DNA of 40,316 nucleotides, from contig JAJTGB010000011.1 in the NCBI GenBank assembly GCA_021298995.1, positions 1 to 40,316 of the forward strand, written 5' to 3'. Origin of the DNA: Comamonadaceae bacterium (lineage in GTDB: Bacteria; Pseudomonadota; Gammaproteobacteria; Burkholderiales; Burkholderiaceae_C). Made by a program: the position numbers and the translations under genes. The notes beneath the pieces are model-generated. The model worked only from the letters and a program-made list of their open reading frames with translations, was not told where the DNA came from and made no database searches. This document shows positions 1 through 7,754 of this stretch, one piece after another. The first letter of the stretch is position 1; each line of letters starts with the position of its first letter.

Positions 1-929
1 CACTTGATTTGGCCACTGTTTTCAAAGTGATTGCCAGCGGCCAGGTGAAGCACCAAGTGTTGGTCTTTGGTTTGGTGTTTGTGGTGGCTGGCTTGGCATT
101 CAAGCTGGGTGTGGTGCCATTCCACATGTGGGTGCCCGACGTATACCAAGGTGCGCCTACAGCGGCCACACTCATGATTGCAGGTGCTCCCAAGTTGGCG
201 GCCTTTGCCATCACCATTCGTTTGTTGGTGGAAGGCCTGTTGCCCATGGCCATCGACTGGCAGCAAATGCTGGCGCTGTTGGCCATTGCTTCATTGCTGG
301 TAGGTAACTTGGCGGCCATTGCGCAAACCAACCTCAAACGCATGTTGGCCTATTCCACCATCGCACAGATGGGCTTTGTCTTGATTGGCCTGATGTCGGG
401 CGTGGTCAGTGGCAACGCCGCCATGGGCGCCAACGCCTACAGCTCAGCCATGTTCTATGTCGTGGGTTATGTGCTCACCACCTTGGCCACTTTTGGCATC
501 ATCCTTCTCTTGGCTCGCCAAGGTTTTGAGAGTGAAGAAATTACAGATTTAGCAGGGCTGAACAACCGCAGTCCTTTGTACGCCGGCGTGATGGCCATCT
601 GCATGTTCTCCTTGGCCGGCATTCCACCCATGGTGGGCTTCTATGCCAAGTTGTCTGTGCTGCAAGCTTTGATTGCTTCAGGTCACACAGCCGACATTGC
701 CTTGGCTGTGTTTGCAGTGGCCATGTCACTCATTGGCGCGTTCTACTACCTGCGGGTTGTCAAAGTGATGTACTTTGATGAAGCCGTAACAGCCACCACC
801 GTCACCGCCGATACCGATGTCCGCATTGTGCTGTCTCTCAATGGTCTGCTGGTCTTGGTGTTGGGCATCGTACCGGGTGCATTGATGTCATTGTGCGCCA
901 GCTCCGTGACCCAAATGTTGGCCAATTGA
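1..929 (+). CDS. nuoN: NADH-quinone oxidoreductase subunit N, C-terminal part
   Basis: Partial gene: the frame is open from the first base of the window and ends at TGA 927-929, giving about 308 visible residues. NuoN is an antiporter-like membrane subunit of respiratory complex I that takes part in proton pumping in the inner membrane. The visible part is almost entirely hydrophobic helices and carries the family signatures [17 protein letters not shown] near its start and [16 protein letters not shown] in the middle, with the helix lysine typical of these subunits. As nuoN is usually the last nuo gene, the nuo operon should lie upstream of the window. The nudix gene starts 14 bases downstream on the same strand. 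The family assignment is firm; the start is outside the window. Confidence 0.96.
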   Translation, partial: LDLATVFKVIASGQVKHQVLVFGLVFVVAGLAFKLGVVPFHMWVPDVYQGAPTAATLMIAGAPKLAAFAITIRLLVEGLLPMAIDWQQMLALLAIASLLVGNLAAIAQTNLKRMLAYSTIAQMGFVLIGLMSGVVSGNAAMGANAYSSAMFYVVGYVLTTLATFGIILLLARQGFESEEITDLAGLNNRSPLYAGVMAICMFSLAGIPPMVGFYAKLSVLQALIASGHTADIALAVFAVAMSLIGAFYYLRVVKVMYFDEAVTATTVTADTDVRIVLSLNGLLVLVLGIVPGALMSLCASSVTQMLAN

Positions 930-943
930 GCAGGGTCAATCAG

Positions 944-1528
944 ATGGATTCACATCTGATTGAATCCAAGCTGAAGAGTCAGGAACTCTTCAGGGGTTCT
1001 TTTCTTCATGCCTTTCGCGATACTGTGGCTTTGCCCGATGGCACACAGGCCTCGCGTGAGTATGTCATTCATCCTGGGGCGGTCATGATCGTTCCTTTGC
1101 TGGAAGTGCCAGGACAGCCCTTGCAGTTGGTGATGGAGCGTCAATACAGATACCCCGTGCAGCAAGTGATGCTCGAGTTTCCTGCCGGCAAGCTCGACCC
1201 CAATGAATCAACCCTTGAATGTGCGCAACGTGAGCTGTTTGAAGAGACAGGTTATAGCGCCAAGCAGTGGGCGAAGGCAGGCGTGATGCACCCTGTTATT
1301 TCTTATTCAACCGAGTTCATTGAAATTTGGTTTGCCAAAGATTTAAGCTTAGGTAAGCGTCAGCTTGATCCGGGCGAGTTTTTGGAAGTCATCACGCAAA
1401 CCCCTGACGCCTTGAAACAAGCTTGCTTGAAGGGCGAAGTGACCGACGGCAAAACCCTCCCCGGCGTGTTTTGGTTGCAGAACTATTTGTCGGGTCAGCA
1501 TGATTTAACTTGGGTGAATGCGGCGTGA
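944..1528 (+). CDS. NUDIX hydrolase, ADP-ribose pyrophosphatase type
   Basis: 194 residues from ATG 944; a longer reading from 893 would run back into nuoN and is less likely. A perfect Nudix box lies at residues 82-104: G82, E88, R96-E97, E100-E101, G103. It is preceded by the EFPAGK stretch seen in ADP-ribose/NADH-type pyrophosphatases. The expected reaction is Mg-dependent cleavage of ADP-ribose to AMP and ribose 5-phosphate in the cytoplasm; the exact substrate is inferred. The gene follows nuoN by 14 bases and its stop overlaps the start of the next gene in the string GTGA, so the three are probably cotranscribed and the last two translationally coupled. Confidence 0.9.
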   Translation: MDSHLIESKLKSQELFRGSFLHAFRDTVALPDGTQASREYVIHPGAVMIVPLLEVPGQPLQLVMERQYRYPVQQVMLEFPAGKLDPNESTLECAQRELFEETGYSAKQWAKAGVMHPVISYSTEFIEIWFAKDLSLGKRQLDPGEFLEVITQTPDALKQACLKGEVTDGKTLPGVFWLQNYLSGQHDLTWVNAA

Positions 1529-2091
1529 AAGTCTTGAACCTTCAGTGCGCTGGCATGCACACCTTTGAGGGCTGGTTTGGCTCTGAAGACGATTACCAAT
1601 CGCAGCGCCAAAGAAATTTGGTAGCTTGCCCCTTGTGCGCCAACACCGAAGTGCGAAAGTTGCCTTCTGCGCCGCGCTTGAATTTTGGTGCCGAAGCACC
1701 TCGTCAGGCCAAGTCGGCAGCCAAAGAAGAGTCGTCTACAGCGGCCGTTTCTGCTGCTCCAAATGCCGGTTTGCCAGGTTCGCCCGGTTTGCCCGCGGTG
1801 CCTGCAGTGCCCACCGCACAAGCCATGGCCTCAAGCCTGGTCCAAATTCACCCTGAGGCGGCAGAGATGGTGCAAGAAGCTTGGATGAAGATGGTCAAGC
1901 ACGTCATTGCCAACACCGAAGACGTCGGTCAAAACTTTGCCGAAGAAGCGCGCAAGATGCACTACGGTGAATCAGAAGAGCGCAACATCCGTGGGCAAGC
2001 CTCGGTGGAAGAAACGCAAGATTTGCTGGAGGAGGGCATTGAAGTCATGCCCTTGCCAGTACCTGATGCGCTGAAGCGTGGGCTTCAGTAG
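1525..2091 (+). CDS. DUF1178 family protein
   Basis: 188 residues from GTG 1525, which overlaps the nudix stop (GTGA). This start gives the N-terminus MKVLNLQCAGMHTFEGWF, which fits my memory of the family; a TTG at 1510 in the same frame is less likely. Residues about 35-42 hold a CPLC pair followed by KLPSAPRLN, suggesting a small zinc-ribbon-like N-terminal unit. A low-complexity Ala/Pro/Val linker follows, then a charged C-terminal part (VKHVIANTEDVG, FAEEARKMHYGE, IRGQAS). Function is unknown; the family is widespread in Alpha- and Betaproteobacteria. The 3' end overlaps the convergent aminotransferase by 7 bases. Confidence 0.85.
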   Translation: MKVLNLQCAGMHTFEGWFGSEDDYQSQRQRNLVACPLCANTEVRKLPSAPRLNFGAEAPRQAKSAAKEESSTAAVSAAPNAGLPGSPGLPAVPAVPTAQAMASSLVQIHPEAAEMVQEAWMKMVKHVIANTEDVGQNFAEEARKMHYGESEERNIRGQASVEETQDLLEEGIEVMPLPVPDALKRGLQ

Positions 2092-3275
2092 GCGCTGTAC
2101 CAATCTTGCACAGCCGCCACATACCGCTGCACACCTTCAGCCACACTCGCTGCCTCCAACGCACCATAGGACAAACGTTGGTAGTTGGCTTCGTGTGTTT
2201 GCGTCAGACCAAATGCGAAGCCAGGAATGGACGCCACTTTGAACTTCTCTGTCATGGCGCGATTGAAGGCGATGGGCTCGATGCCTTCTTTCAAACCGGG
2301 TAATTTCATCAGCACATAAAACGCACCTTGCGTTTTTGGGAATTGCACCAAGTCACCCAAAGCTTCTAGCGCTTGGTAAACCGTTTGACGCACGTGGCTT
2401 AAGGCTGCCACTTTGGGTTCAACCCATGGGCGACCTTTTTTCAATGCTTGCAGGGCCAACAATTGAGAAGGCATTGGCGCACAGATGAGGTTGGTGTCTT
2501 GCACCTTGTTCATTGCATCAAACAAGTTGGCTGGAAACACCACATAGCCCACACGCCAACTGGCCATGCCGTAGTTCTTGGACATCGAGTAAAACGACAA
2601 GGTGTGCTTCATGGCCCCCGGAATACTGGCTGGCGAAAAGTGCTTCACACCTTCATAGGTAAAGTACTCGTAGGCTTCGTCGCTGAAGTGGTAAAGACCA
2701 CGTTGGGCGCACAGGGCGTTGATGGCACGCAGCGATGCTTCTGAGTAAACAGCGCCGGTTGGGTTGTTGGGGGATACCGTCAAAATAGCGCGCGTGCGCG
2801 GTGTGATGGCCGCTGCCATGGCTTCGATGTTCAAGCTGAAATCGTCATGGGTGGGAACGGGCACAGGTACACAGCCGCACATCCGAATGGCCATTTCTTG
2901 ATTGAAATAAAACGGCATGGGCAAGATAAATTCATCGCCTGGGTCGGCCACGGCCAGAACTGAATTTAAAAAAGCCATGTTGCTGCCCGCAGTGACCATC
3001 AGCATGGCCTCGGAACCCAGTTGCACTTGATTTTCTTGTGCCAATTTGGCTTGAATGGCTTCGACCAAGCCAGGATGCCCGCTGACACCCAAGTATTTGT
3101 GCAAACTGCCATCACCCATCATGCCGGGCAGGGCTGCAATGGCTTCTGCGGGTGGGCCGTAATTGACCACGCCTTGCCCGAGGGAAATGGTGCCCGGGTT
3201 GTTTCTGACCAAAGCTGCAATGGTGGGGATGATGGGGGTGTCGACCCCGTCCATGCGATGAGAGTTAATTTGCAT
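2085..3275 (-). CDS. Pyridoxal-phosphate-dependent class I/II aminotransferase
   Basis: 396 residues, the full length of a fold-type I aminotransferase. Visible active-site features are PNNPTG at 169-174, the PLP-binding aspartate in SDEAYEYF (D199), the Schiff-base lysine in SFYSMSKNYG (K233) and the arginine in ASWRVGYV (R241). It should transfer an amino group between an amino acid and a 2-oxo acid in the cytoplasm; the substrate cannot be read from the sequence. It is transcribed alone, convergent with DUF1178 and divergent from the LDH2-type dehydrogenase across about 160 bases. A supply of amino donor for 2-oxo acids made by that dehydrogenase is possible but speculative. Confidence 0.9.
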   Translation of the reverse strand: MQINSHRMDGVDTPIIPTIAALVRNNPGTISLGQGVVNYGPPAEAIAALPGMMGDGSLHKYLGVSGHPGLVEAIQAKLAQENQVQLGSEAMLMVTAGSNMAFLNSVLAVADPGDEFILPMPFYFNQEMAIRMCGCVPVPVPTHDDFSLNIEAMAAAITPRTRAILTVSPNNPTGAVYSEASLRAINALCAQRGLYHFSDEAYEYFTYEGVKHFSPASIPGAMKHTLSFYSMSKNYGMASWRVGYVVFPANLFDAMNKVQDTNLICAPMPSQLLALQALKKGRPWVEPKVAALSHVRQTVYQALEALGDLVQFPKTQGAFYVLMKLPGLKEGIEPIAFNRAMTEKFKVASIPGFAFGLTQTHEANYQRLSYGALEAASVAEGVQRYVAAVQDWYSAY

Positions 3276-3353
3276 TTTTAAATCAAGTGACGTTGAATCA
3301 AGGCCGAGTTTGCTCAGTCAGAACACTTGGATTATCTCTTGCCAAGAGCAGCC

Positions 3354-3381
3354 TTGCTCAGATGGCAAAAATCGCTAATAT
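3354..3381 (+). promoter_or_regulatory. possible promoter of the LDH2-type dehydrogenase
   Basis: TTGCTC (3354-3359), a 16-base spacer and TAATAT (3376-3381) lie upstream of the dehydrogenase start. The octamer TTGCTCAG occurs here and again at 3310-3317, 44 bases apart, so a regulator could bind both copies. The match to the -35 consensus is weak. Confidence 0.3.
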
Positions 3382-3437
3382 GGCACTGAAGGCCAACCAT
3401 CTAGGAAGGCTTGTCCTATAAAAAAGGGGAGACTGGT

Positions 3438-4484
3438 TTGAAATACAAGGTCAATGAATTAAGCCTTTTTGCAAGATCGCTGCTGGCGGCCACTGGCTTG
3501 GACGCGGAGAAATCACAAGCTGTTGCAGATATCTTGGTTGAAGGTGATTTATTGGGGCATACAACCCACGGTTTGGGTTTGTTGGCGCCTTATTTGACGG
3601 AGCTGACCTCTGGAAAAATGACTCAAAACGGCCAACCAGAAGTAGTGTCAGATTTTCCTGCTGCCATCACTTGGGATGGCAAACGATTGCCTGGCCCATG
3701 GCTTGTATTGCGTGCCATGGATCTGGCAATCGAACGCGCTAAGCAGCAGGGCACTTGCACCGTTGTGATCAAACGAAGCCACCACATTGCTTGTCTTGCG
3801 GCCTACCATCAGCGTGCAACGAAGCTTGGCATGTTGATGGCCCTGCATTGCTCAGACCCCAACTCCAGCAGTGTTGCGCCCTTTGGCGGCTTAGACCCCG
3901 TCTTCACGCCCAATCCTGTTTCTTTTGGTATTCCAAGCTCGAAGCAAGCCATCGTGGTCGACGTTTCAACCTCGGCCACGACCAACGGCATGACCAATCG
4001 ATTGTTCAATGAGAAAAAGTGTCTGCCTGCTGCATGGGTCATGGACGGCCATGGCCAAGCCAGTGCCGATCCGGCAGTGTTGTTTGCCGAACCCAAGGGC
4101 ACGATATTGCCTTTGGGTGGAATGGACTCTGGCCATAAAGGTTACGGCCTCAGTTTGATGGTGGAGGCCATGACAGGTGGTTTGGCGGGACATGGTCGAG
4201 CCGATCCTGCAGAGGGGTGGGGCGCCACAGTCTTTTTGCAAATCATCGATCCTCAAGCGTTTGCAGGTTTGTCAGCGTTTGAGCGACAGTTGGATCATGT
4301 GATTGAGCGCTGCCACAATTCAAGACCTGCAAGGCAGGGTGAGAAGGTTCGGTTGCCGGGTGAGCGTGGTTTGCAACACCAAACCCAGAGCCAATTGCAG
4401 GGCTTGCAACTTTATCCCAGCATCATGCCTACCCTTGTACCTTGGGCAGAAAAATTCAATGTGGTTTTGCCTCAGGCGGTTTGA
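3438..4484 (+). CDS. Ldh family (malate/L-lactate/ureidoglycolate-type) NAD(P)-dependent oxidoreductase
   Basis: 348 residues from TTG 3438, chosen because GGGGAGA (3426-3432) sits 5 bases ahead as a ribosome-binding site; an upstream TTG at 3411 lacks one. The protein is a full-length LDH2/MDH2 oxidoreductase: GHTTHGLGLL near the start, KRSHHIACLAAY with the conserved catalytic-region histidine, PNPVSFGIP, and GHKGYGLSLMVEAMTGGLAG with RADPAEGWGATVF further on. The family reduces or oxidises 2-hydroxy/2-oxo acids with NAD(P). It is convergent with tctA (13-base overlap), so it is not in the transporter operon, but sitting beside it suggests it acts on an imported hydroxy acid. Substrate unknown. 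Confidence 0.88.
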   Translation: MKYKVNELSLFARSLLAATGLDAEKSQAVADILVEGDLLGHTTHGLGLLAPYLTELTSGKMTQNGQPEVVSDFPAAITWDGKRLPGPWLVLRAMDLAIERAKQQGTCTVVIKRSHHIACLAAYHQRATKLGMLMALHCSDPNSSSVAPFGGLDPVFTPNPVSFGIPSSKQAIVVDVSTSATTNGMTNRLFNEKKCLPAAWVMDGHGQASADPAVLFAEPKGTILPLGGMDSGHKGYGLSLMVEAMTGGLAGHGRADPAEGWGATVFLQIIDPQAFAGLSAFERQLDHVIERCHNSRPARQGEKVRLPGERGLQHQTQSQLQGLQLYPSIMPTLVPWAEKFNVVLPQAV

Positions 4485-5971
4485 GTTTTTCCTGATTTGA
4501 GCAGCAACTTGGCCACCAGAGGCCAAGTCCAAACCAGTAGACAAACCATTGCCAAGCCCAATGCAATGGGGCGTGCCAAGAACGCGCCCAAATCACCGTT
4601 CGACTTGATCATGGAGGTGATGAAGTTTTCTTCCAACATGCCACCCAAAACCACGCCCAAAATAGCTGGTGCAATTGGGAATTTGTTGGCTTCCAAAATA
4701 TAGGCCAAGATGCCGGCGACCAACATGATGCCCACTTCAAACATTGAGTTGTTGATGGCAAATGTACCCACCACACAAAACAGCAAAATCAGTGGCATCA
4801 ATATTTCACGAGGCACCAACAAAATTCGCTTGGCTACTTTGATGCACAAGATGCCCAGAGGAATCATGATGATGTTGGCAATGATAAAAAGCAAAAACAC
4901 CGCGTAGATATTTTGAGGGTTGGTTGTGAACAGTGCAGGCCCTGGGTTCATGTTCTTCATGTACAAGACGCCAATCACAATGGCTGTGATGGAGTCGCCT
5001 GGAATGCCAAACACCAGCGATGGAATCCATGCGCCCGCAAGCGCGCTGTTGTTGGCAGATCCCGACTCGACAATGCCCTCTACATGGCCTGTTCCAAACT
5101 TTTCGGGTTCCTTGGAAAACTTCTTGCTCATGGCATACGACATCCAAGCTGCTATGTCAGCACCGGCGCCTGGCAACGCGCCTACAGCCGTTCCCAAAAC
5201 GCTGCCGCGCAAAATTTGCTTGGGGTATTTTTTAGCCAAGGCCCACTGACCCGACAGCACGCTGCCTACTTTTTCAACCACCAACTCGGCGGGCGGACTG
5301 GTATCGACCACAAAGCGAATGATCTCTGAAATGGCAAACATGCCAATCATCATGGCGATCATGCCAATGCCACCGGTCAACTCGGCATTGCCGAAAGTGA
5401 AGCGGGGAAAGCCGGCTGGATTGCCAAGGCCCACGCAGGCCACCAACAAACCAAGTAGCAAGGTCACAACGCCTTTGAGGGGTTGATCCGTGGTAATGAA
5501 CACGGCACAAGTGAGGCCCAGAAGTACCAACCAAAAATACTCGAAGGAACTGAAATTCAAAGCAAAGTCGGCCAGTGCTGGGGCCGCCAAAATCAGCACC
5601 ACAGTGCCAAACAAGCCCCCAACGGCAGAGAAAACCAAGCCAGCGCCCAAGGCCATTTCGGCTTGCCCTTTTTTGGTCATGGCAAAAGCTTCGTCGGTGT
5701 AGGCAGCCGAAGCTGGGGTGCCTGGAATTCTCAACAAGCATCCTGGAATATCACCCGAAAAAATGGCCATGGCTGTGGCCGTGACCATGGCCGCGATGGC
5801 AGGAATTGGCGGCATGAAAAACGTGACAGGAACCAACAAGGCCGTAGCCATGGTGGCGGTGAGTCCGGGCACTGCCCCCACAAAAAGGCCATAAAAAGCG
5901 GCAGCCACCATCACCATGAGGGTGTAAGGTTCAAAGACCATGGAGAACGCTTGACCGATGGCTGTCCACAT
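4472..5971 (-). CDS. tctA: Tripartite tricarboxylate transporter, large permease TctA
   Basis: 499 residues, the normal size for TctA, with about twelve hydrophobic segments. The N-terminal GLFVGAVPGLTATMATALL and the internal repeat-like GTAVGALPGAGADIAAWMSYAMSK are the conserved PGL/PGAG loops of the family. TctA is the main membrane channel subunit of secondary transporters fed by a periplasmic Bug receptor; substrates in the family include citrate and other carboxylates. It is the last gene of a tctC-tctB-tctA operon, 50 bases after tctB, with a separate AGGA ribosome site. The stop lies inside the end of the convergent dehydrogenase. Confidence 0.95.
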   Translation of the reverse strand: MWTAIGQAFSMVFEPYTLMVMVAAAFYGLFVGAVPGLTATMATALLVPVTFFMPPIPAIAAMVTATAMAIFSGDIPGCLLRIPGTPASAAYTDEAFAMTKKGQAEMALGAGLVFSAVGGLFGTVVLILAAPALADFALNFSSFEYFWLVLLGLTCAVFITTDQPLKGVVTLLLGLLVACVGLGNPAGFPRFTFGNAELTGGIGMIAMMIGMFAISEIIRFVVDTSPPAELVVEKVGSVLSGQWALAKKYPKQILRGSVLGTAVGALPGAGADIAAWMSYAMSKKFSKEPEKFGTGHVEGIVESGSANNSALAGAWIPSLVFGIPGDSITAIVIGVLYMKNMNPGPALFTTNPQNIYAVFLLFIIANIIMIPLGILCIKVAKRILLVPREILMPLILLFCVVGTFAINNSMFEVGIMLVAGILAYILEANKFPIAPAILGVVLGGMLEENFITSMIKSNGDLGAFLARPIALGLAMVCLLVWTWPLVAKLLLKSGKTQTA

Positions 5972-6021
5972 AAAGAGGTTCCTAATTCATGCGACTGACT
6001 GAATAGGCGATGTGAACAATT

Positions 6022-6495
6022 TCACCAGGCCCAAGGGGTAAGGACGCCCCATGGCAGGGGGACGCGCAGAAGCTTGTAGAAAGCAAAATGAACAAGCAGT
6101 GTTGCGATCGCGGCCACCATCAAGGTTCGACGCCAATTGACTCGAAGAGCCTTGAACAATGCGACCAACATGATGAAACTGGTGGCAAAGAATCCCAACG
6201 TATTTGCAAATGCAATGTAGAAAACCACAGACCCAAGCAGCACAAACAAGGCTAGAACATGTCTTGGCGAACGTACCCAGTCCTCCCATGCGAACCATGC
6301 TGTGGGGGTGCGATTTCGAAGACCTTTGAAAACCAGTAAGACACCAGTGACGCAAAGACCTGTGGCAATTAAGCTTGGGAAAAGTGCCGGGCCCACAGGT
6401 TGGCCCGGTATATTTGGAAAGCCTTTGACAGCATAGAGCACCAAGGTGCCCAATGCCAAAAAGAACAGCCCAAAGAGCGTGTCATGAATTTTCAT
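6022..6495 (-). CDS. tctB: Tripartite tricarboxylate transporter, small subunit TctB
   Basis: 157 residues with four to five hydrophobic helices, matching TctB in length and layout: an N-terminal helix (LFGLFFLALGTLVLYAVKGF), a polar linker with the family GPALFPSLIA stretch, then two or three further helices ending in LPWGVLTPW. TctB is the poorly conserved partner of TctA in the inner membrane. Its start lies 4 bases after the stop of the receptor gene, so the two are almost certainly cotranscribed. Identification rests on position between tctC and tctA as well as on the sequence. Confidence 0.9.
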   Translation of the reverse strand: MKIHDTLFGLFFLALGTLVLYAVKGFPNIPGQPVGPALFPSLIATGLCVTGVLLVFKGLRNRTPTAWFAWEDWVRSPRHVLALFVLLGSVVFYIAFANTLGFFATSFIMLVALFKALRVNWRRTLMVAAIATLLVHFAFYKLLRVPLPWGVLTPWAW

Positions 6496-6499
6496 GGTC

Positions 6500-7483
6500 T
6501 TATTTGACCAAGCCGACTGCTTTCATGGTGGCGCCCAATTCTGTATTTGACTTCACCATGAACTTGGCAAAATCGTCGGGTCCTGCATAGATCACGCCAA
6601 AGCCGCGGCTGGCCATGAAGTCGTTGTACTCTTTGCTGGCGGCCACTTTGCGCACAGCTTCAGCCAATTTGTCGCGCACGGGTGCGGGCAAACCTTTGGG
6701 AGCCACAATGCCGCGCCATGCGGCCATGGTCCAATCACTTCCAATGGCGGCCTTCAGAGTGGGCACATTGGGGTACAAGGCAGAAGGTTTGTCATTCATG
6801 ATGGCCAGGCTTTTAACTTTGCCAGAATCAATCAATGAGCGCGCTTCGGGCAATGACACGGGGGCAACTTCAATACCTCCCGCCACCATGTCTTGCAAGC
6901 CTGGGGCAGCGCCATTGCTGGGGACCCAAGGCAAAGCCGCTGGGTCAATTTTTTGGTCGCGCAAAAGGCCCGCAATGGCCAAGTGCCAAATGCCACCTTG
7001 TCCTGTACCGGATGCCTTGAATTTGCCGGGATTGGCCTTGATGGCTGCCAACAGTTCGTTCACTGTTTTGTAGGGTGAATCGGCACGCACTTGAACGCCC
7101 GCTGGGTCGGCATTGACCAAGCCAATGGGCGTGTATGAGGCGCTGGTCAGATCGGTTAGACCTTGCCAATGCATCATGCCAATTTCGACGGTTGCCAAGC
7201 CGATGGTGTAGCCGTCGGGCTGTGCAGAAGCAATGGCGGCATGGCCCACCACACCGCTACCGCCAGTGCGGTTCACCACGTTGACGGGTTGGCCCAAGTC
7301 TTTTTCTAGCAGGCTTCCAATGATGCGAGCTGTTGCATCGGTGCCGCCTCCAGCACCCCAAGGCACGATGAGCGTGATGGGGCGAACGGGATAGTTTTGA
7401 GCCGCAGCGGGCAGGGCGCTCAAGACACCCAACATGCCCAGCATGGCAGTGGCCAACAAACGACGACGGGGTAATGCAAACAT
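6500..7483 (-). CDS. tctC: Bug-family periplasmic substrate-binding receptor (TctC)
   Basis: 327 residues. An N-terminal signal peptide (RRRLLATAMLGML, then ALPAAAQ with likely cleavage before Q29) is followed by the Bug signature NYPVRPITLIVPWGAGGGTDATAR and a ligand-loop region PDGYTIGLATV. The mature protein should bind a carboxylate-type ligand in the periplasm and pass it to TctB/TctA. ATG 7483 has a clear ribosome site, GAGGAG, about 6 bases upstream. It heads the tct operon. No two-component regulator gene (tctDE) is next to it. The ligand cannot be predicted from sequence alone. Confidence 0.93.
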   Translation of the reverse strand: MFALPRRRLLATAMLGMLGVLSALPAAAQNYPVRPITLIVPWGAGGGTDATARIIGSLLEKDLGQPVNVVNRTGGSGVVGHAAIASAQPDGYTIGLATVEIGMMHWQGLTDLTSASYTPIGLVNADPAGVQVRADSPYKTVNELLAAIKANPGKFKASGTGQGGIWHLAIAGLLRDQKIDPAALPWVPSNGAAPGLQDMVAGGIEVAPVSLPEARSLIDSGKVKSLAIMNDKPSALYPNVPTLKAAIGSDWTMAAWRGIVAPKGLPAPVRDKLAEAVRKVAASKEYNDFMASRGFGVIYAGPDDFAKFMVKSNTELGATMKAVGLVK

Positions 7484-7594
7484 AACTCACTCCTCAACTA
7501 GGGTTGGAACAAAAAAGTTGCTAACCAACGCAAGTTACGCTCTTTTTTTCTTTCAGGCATTAGGGTGAACCCAAAGAAGTCAGGCTGTTTTGGA

Positions 7595-7606
7595 ACTCAA
7601 TTGAGT
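7595..7606. promoter_or_regulatory. 12-bp perfect palindrome upstream of tctC
   Basis: ACTCAATTGAGT reads the same on both strands. It lies about 110 bases upstream of the tctC start in the largest intergenic gap of the window, a plausible position for a dimeric regulator site. No regulator gene is adjacent, so the role is a guess. Confidence 0.25.
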
Positions 7607-7632
7607 CATAGGTGCATTAAAGTCGGAGCATC

Positions 7633-7740
7633 ATGAACAGCTTTGAAACTTGGGGTTCGACCCTGTTGCCAAGCATTGAACTGTTGGCCACTCTGGCCAT
7701 TTGGAATAATTGGGTTTTGCCAGCTTGGCGCAAAGATTGA
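7633..7740 (+). CDS. possible 35-residue small protein
   Basis: An ATG at 7633 with GGAG (7625-7628) 4 bases upstream opens 35 codons ending at TGA 7738. The peptide begins MNSFETWGSTLLPSIELLA, continues hydrophobic and Trp-rich (LAIWNNWVLPAW) and ends RKD, as a short membrane-associated peptide might. It lies in the gap between tctC and the amidohydrolase gene, divergent from the first and convergent with the second. I know of no family for it, and an ORF this short can arise by chance. Confidence 0.25.
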   Translation: MNSFETWGSTLLPSIELLATLAIWNNWVLPAWRKD

Positions 7741-7754
7741 TTTGAATCTTTGGC

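Noticed and set aside
5483-5998. Long open frame (171 codons) on the plus strand opposite tctA
   Set aside because: It is antisense to a clear permease gene; composition is polar and irregular, with no family likeness or ribosome site.
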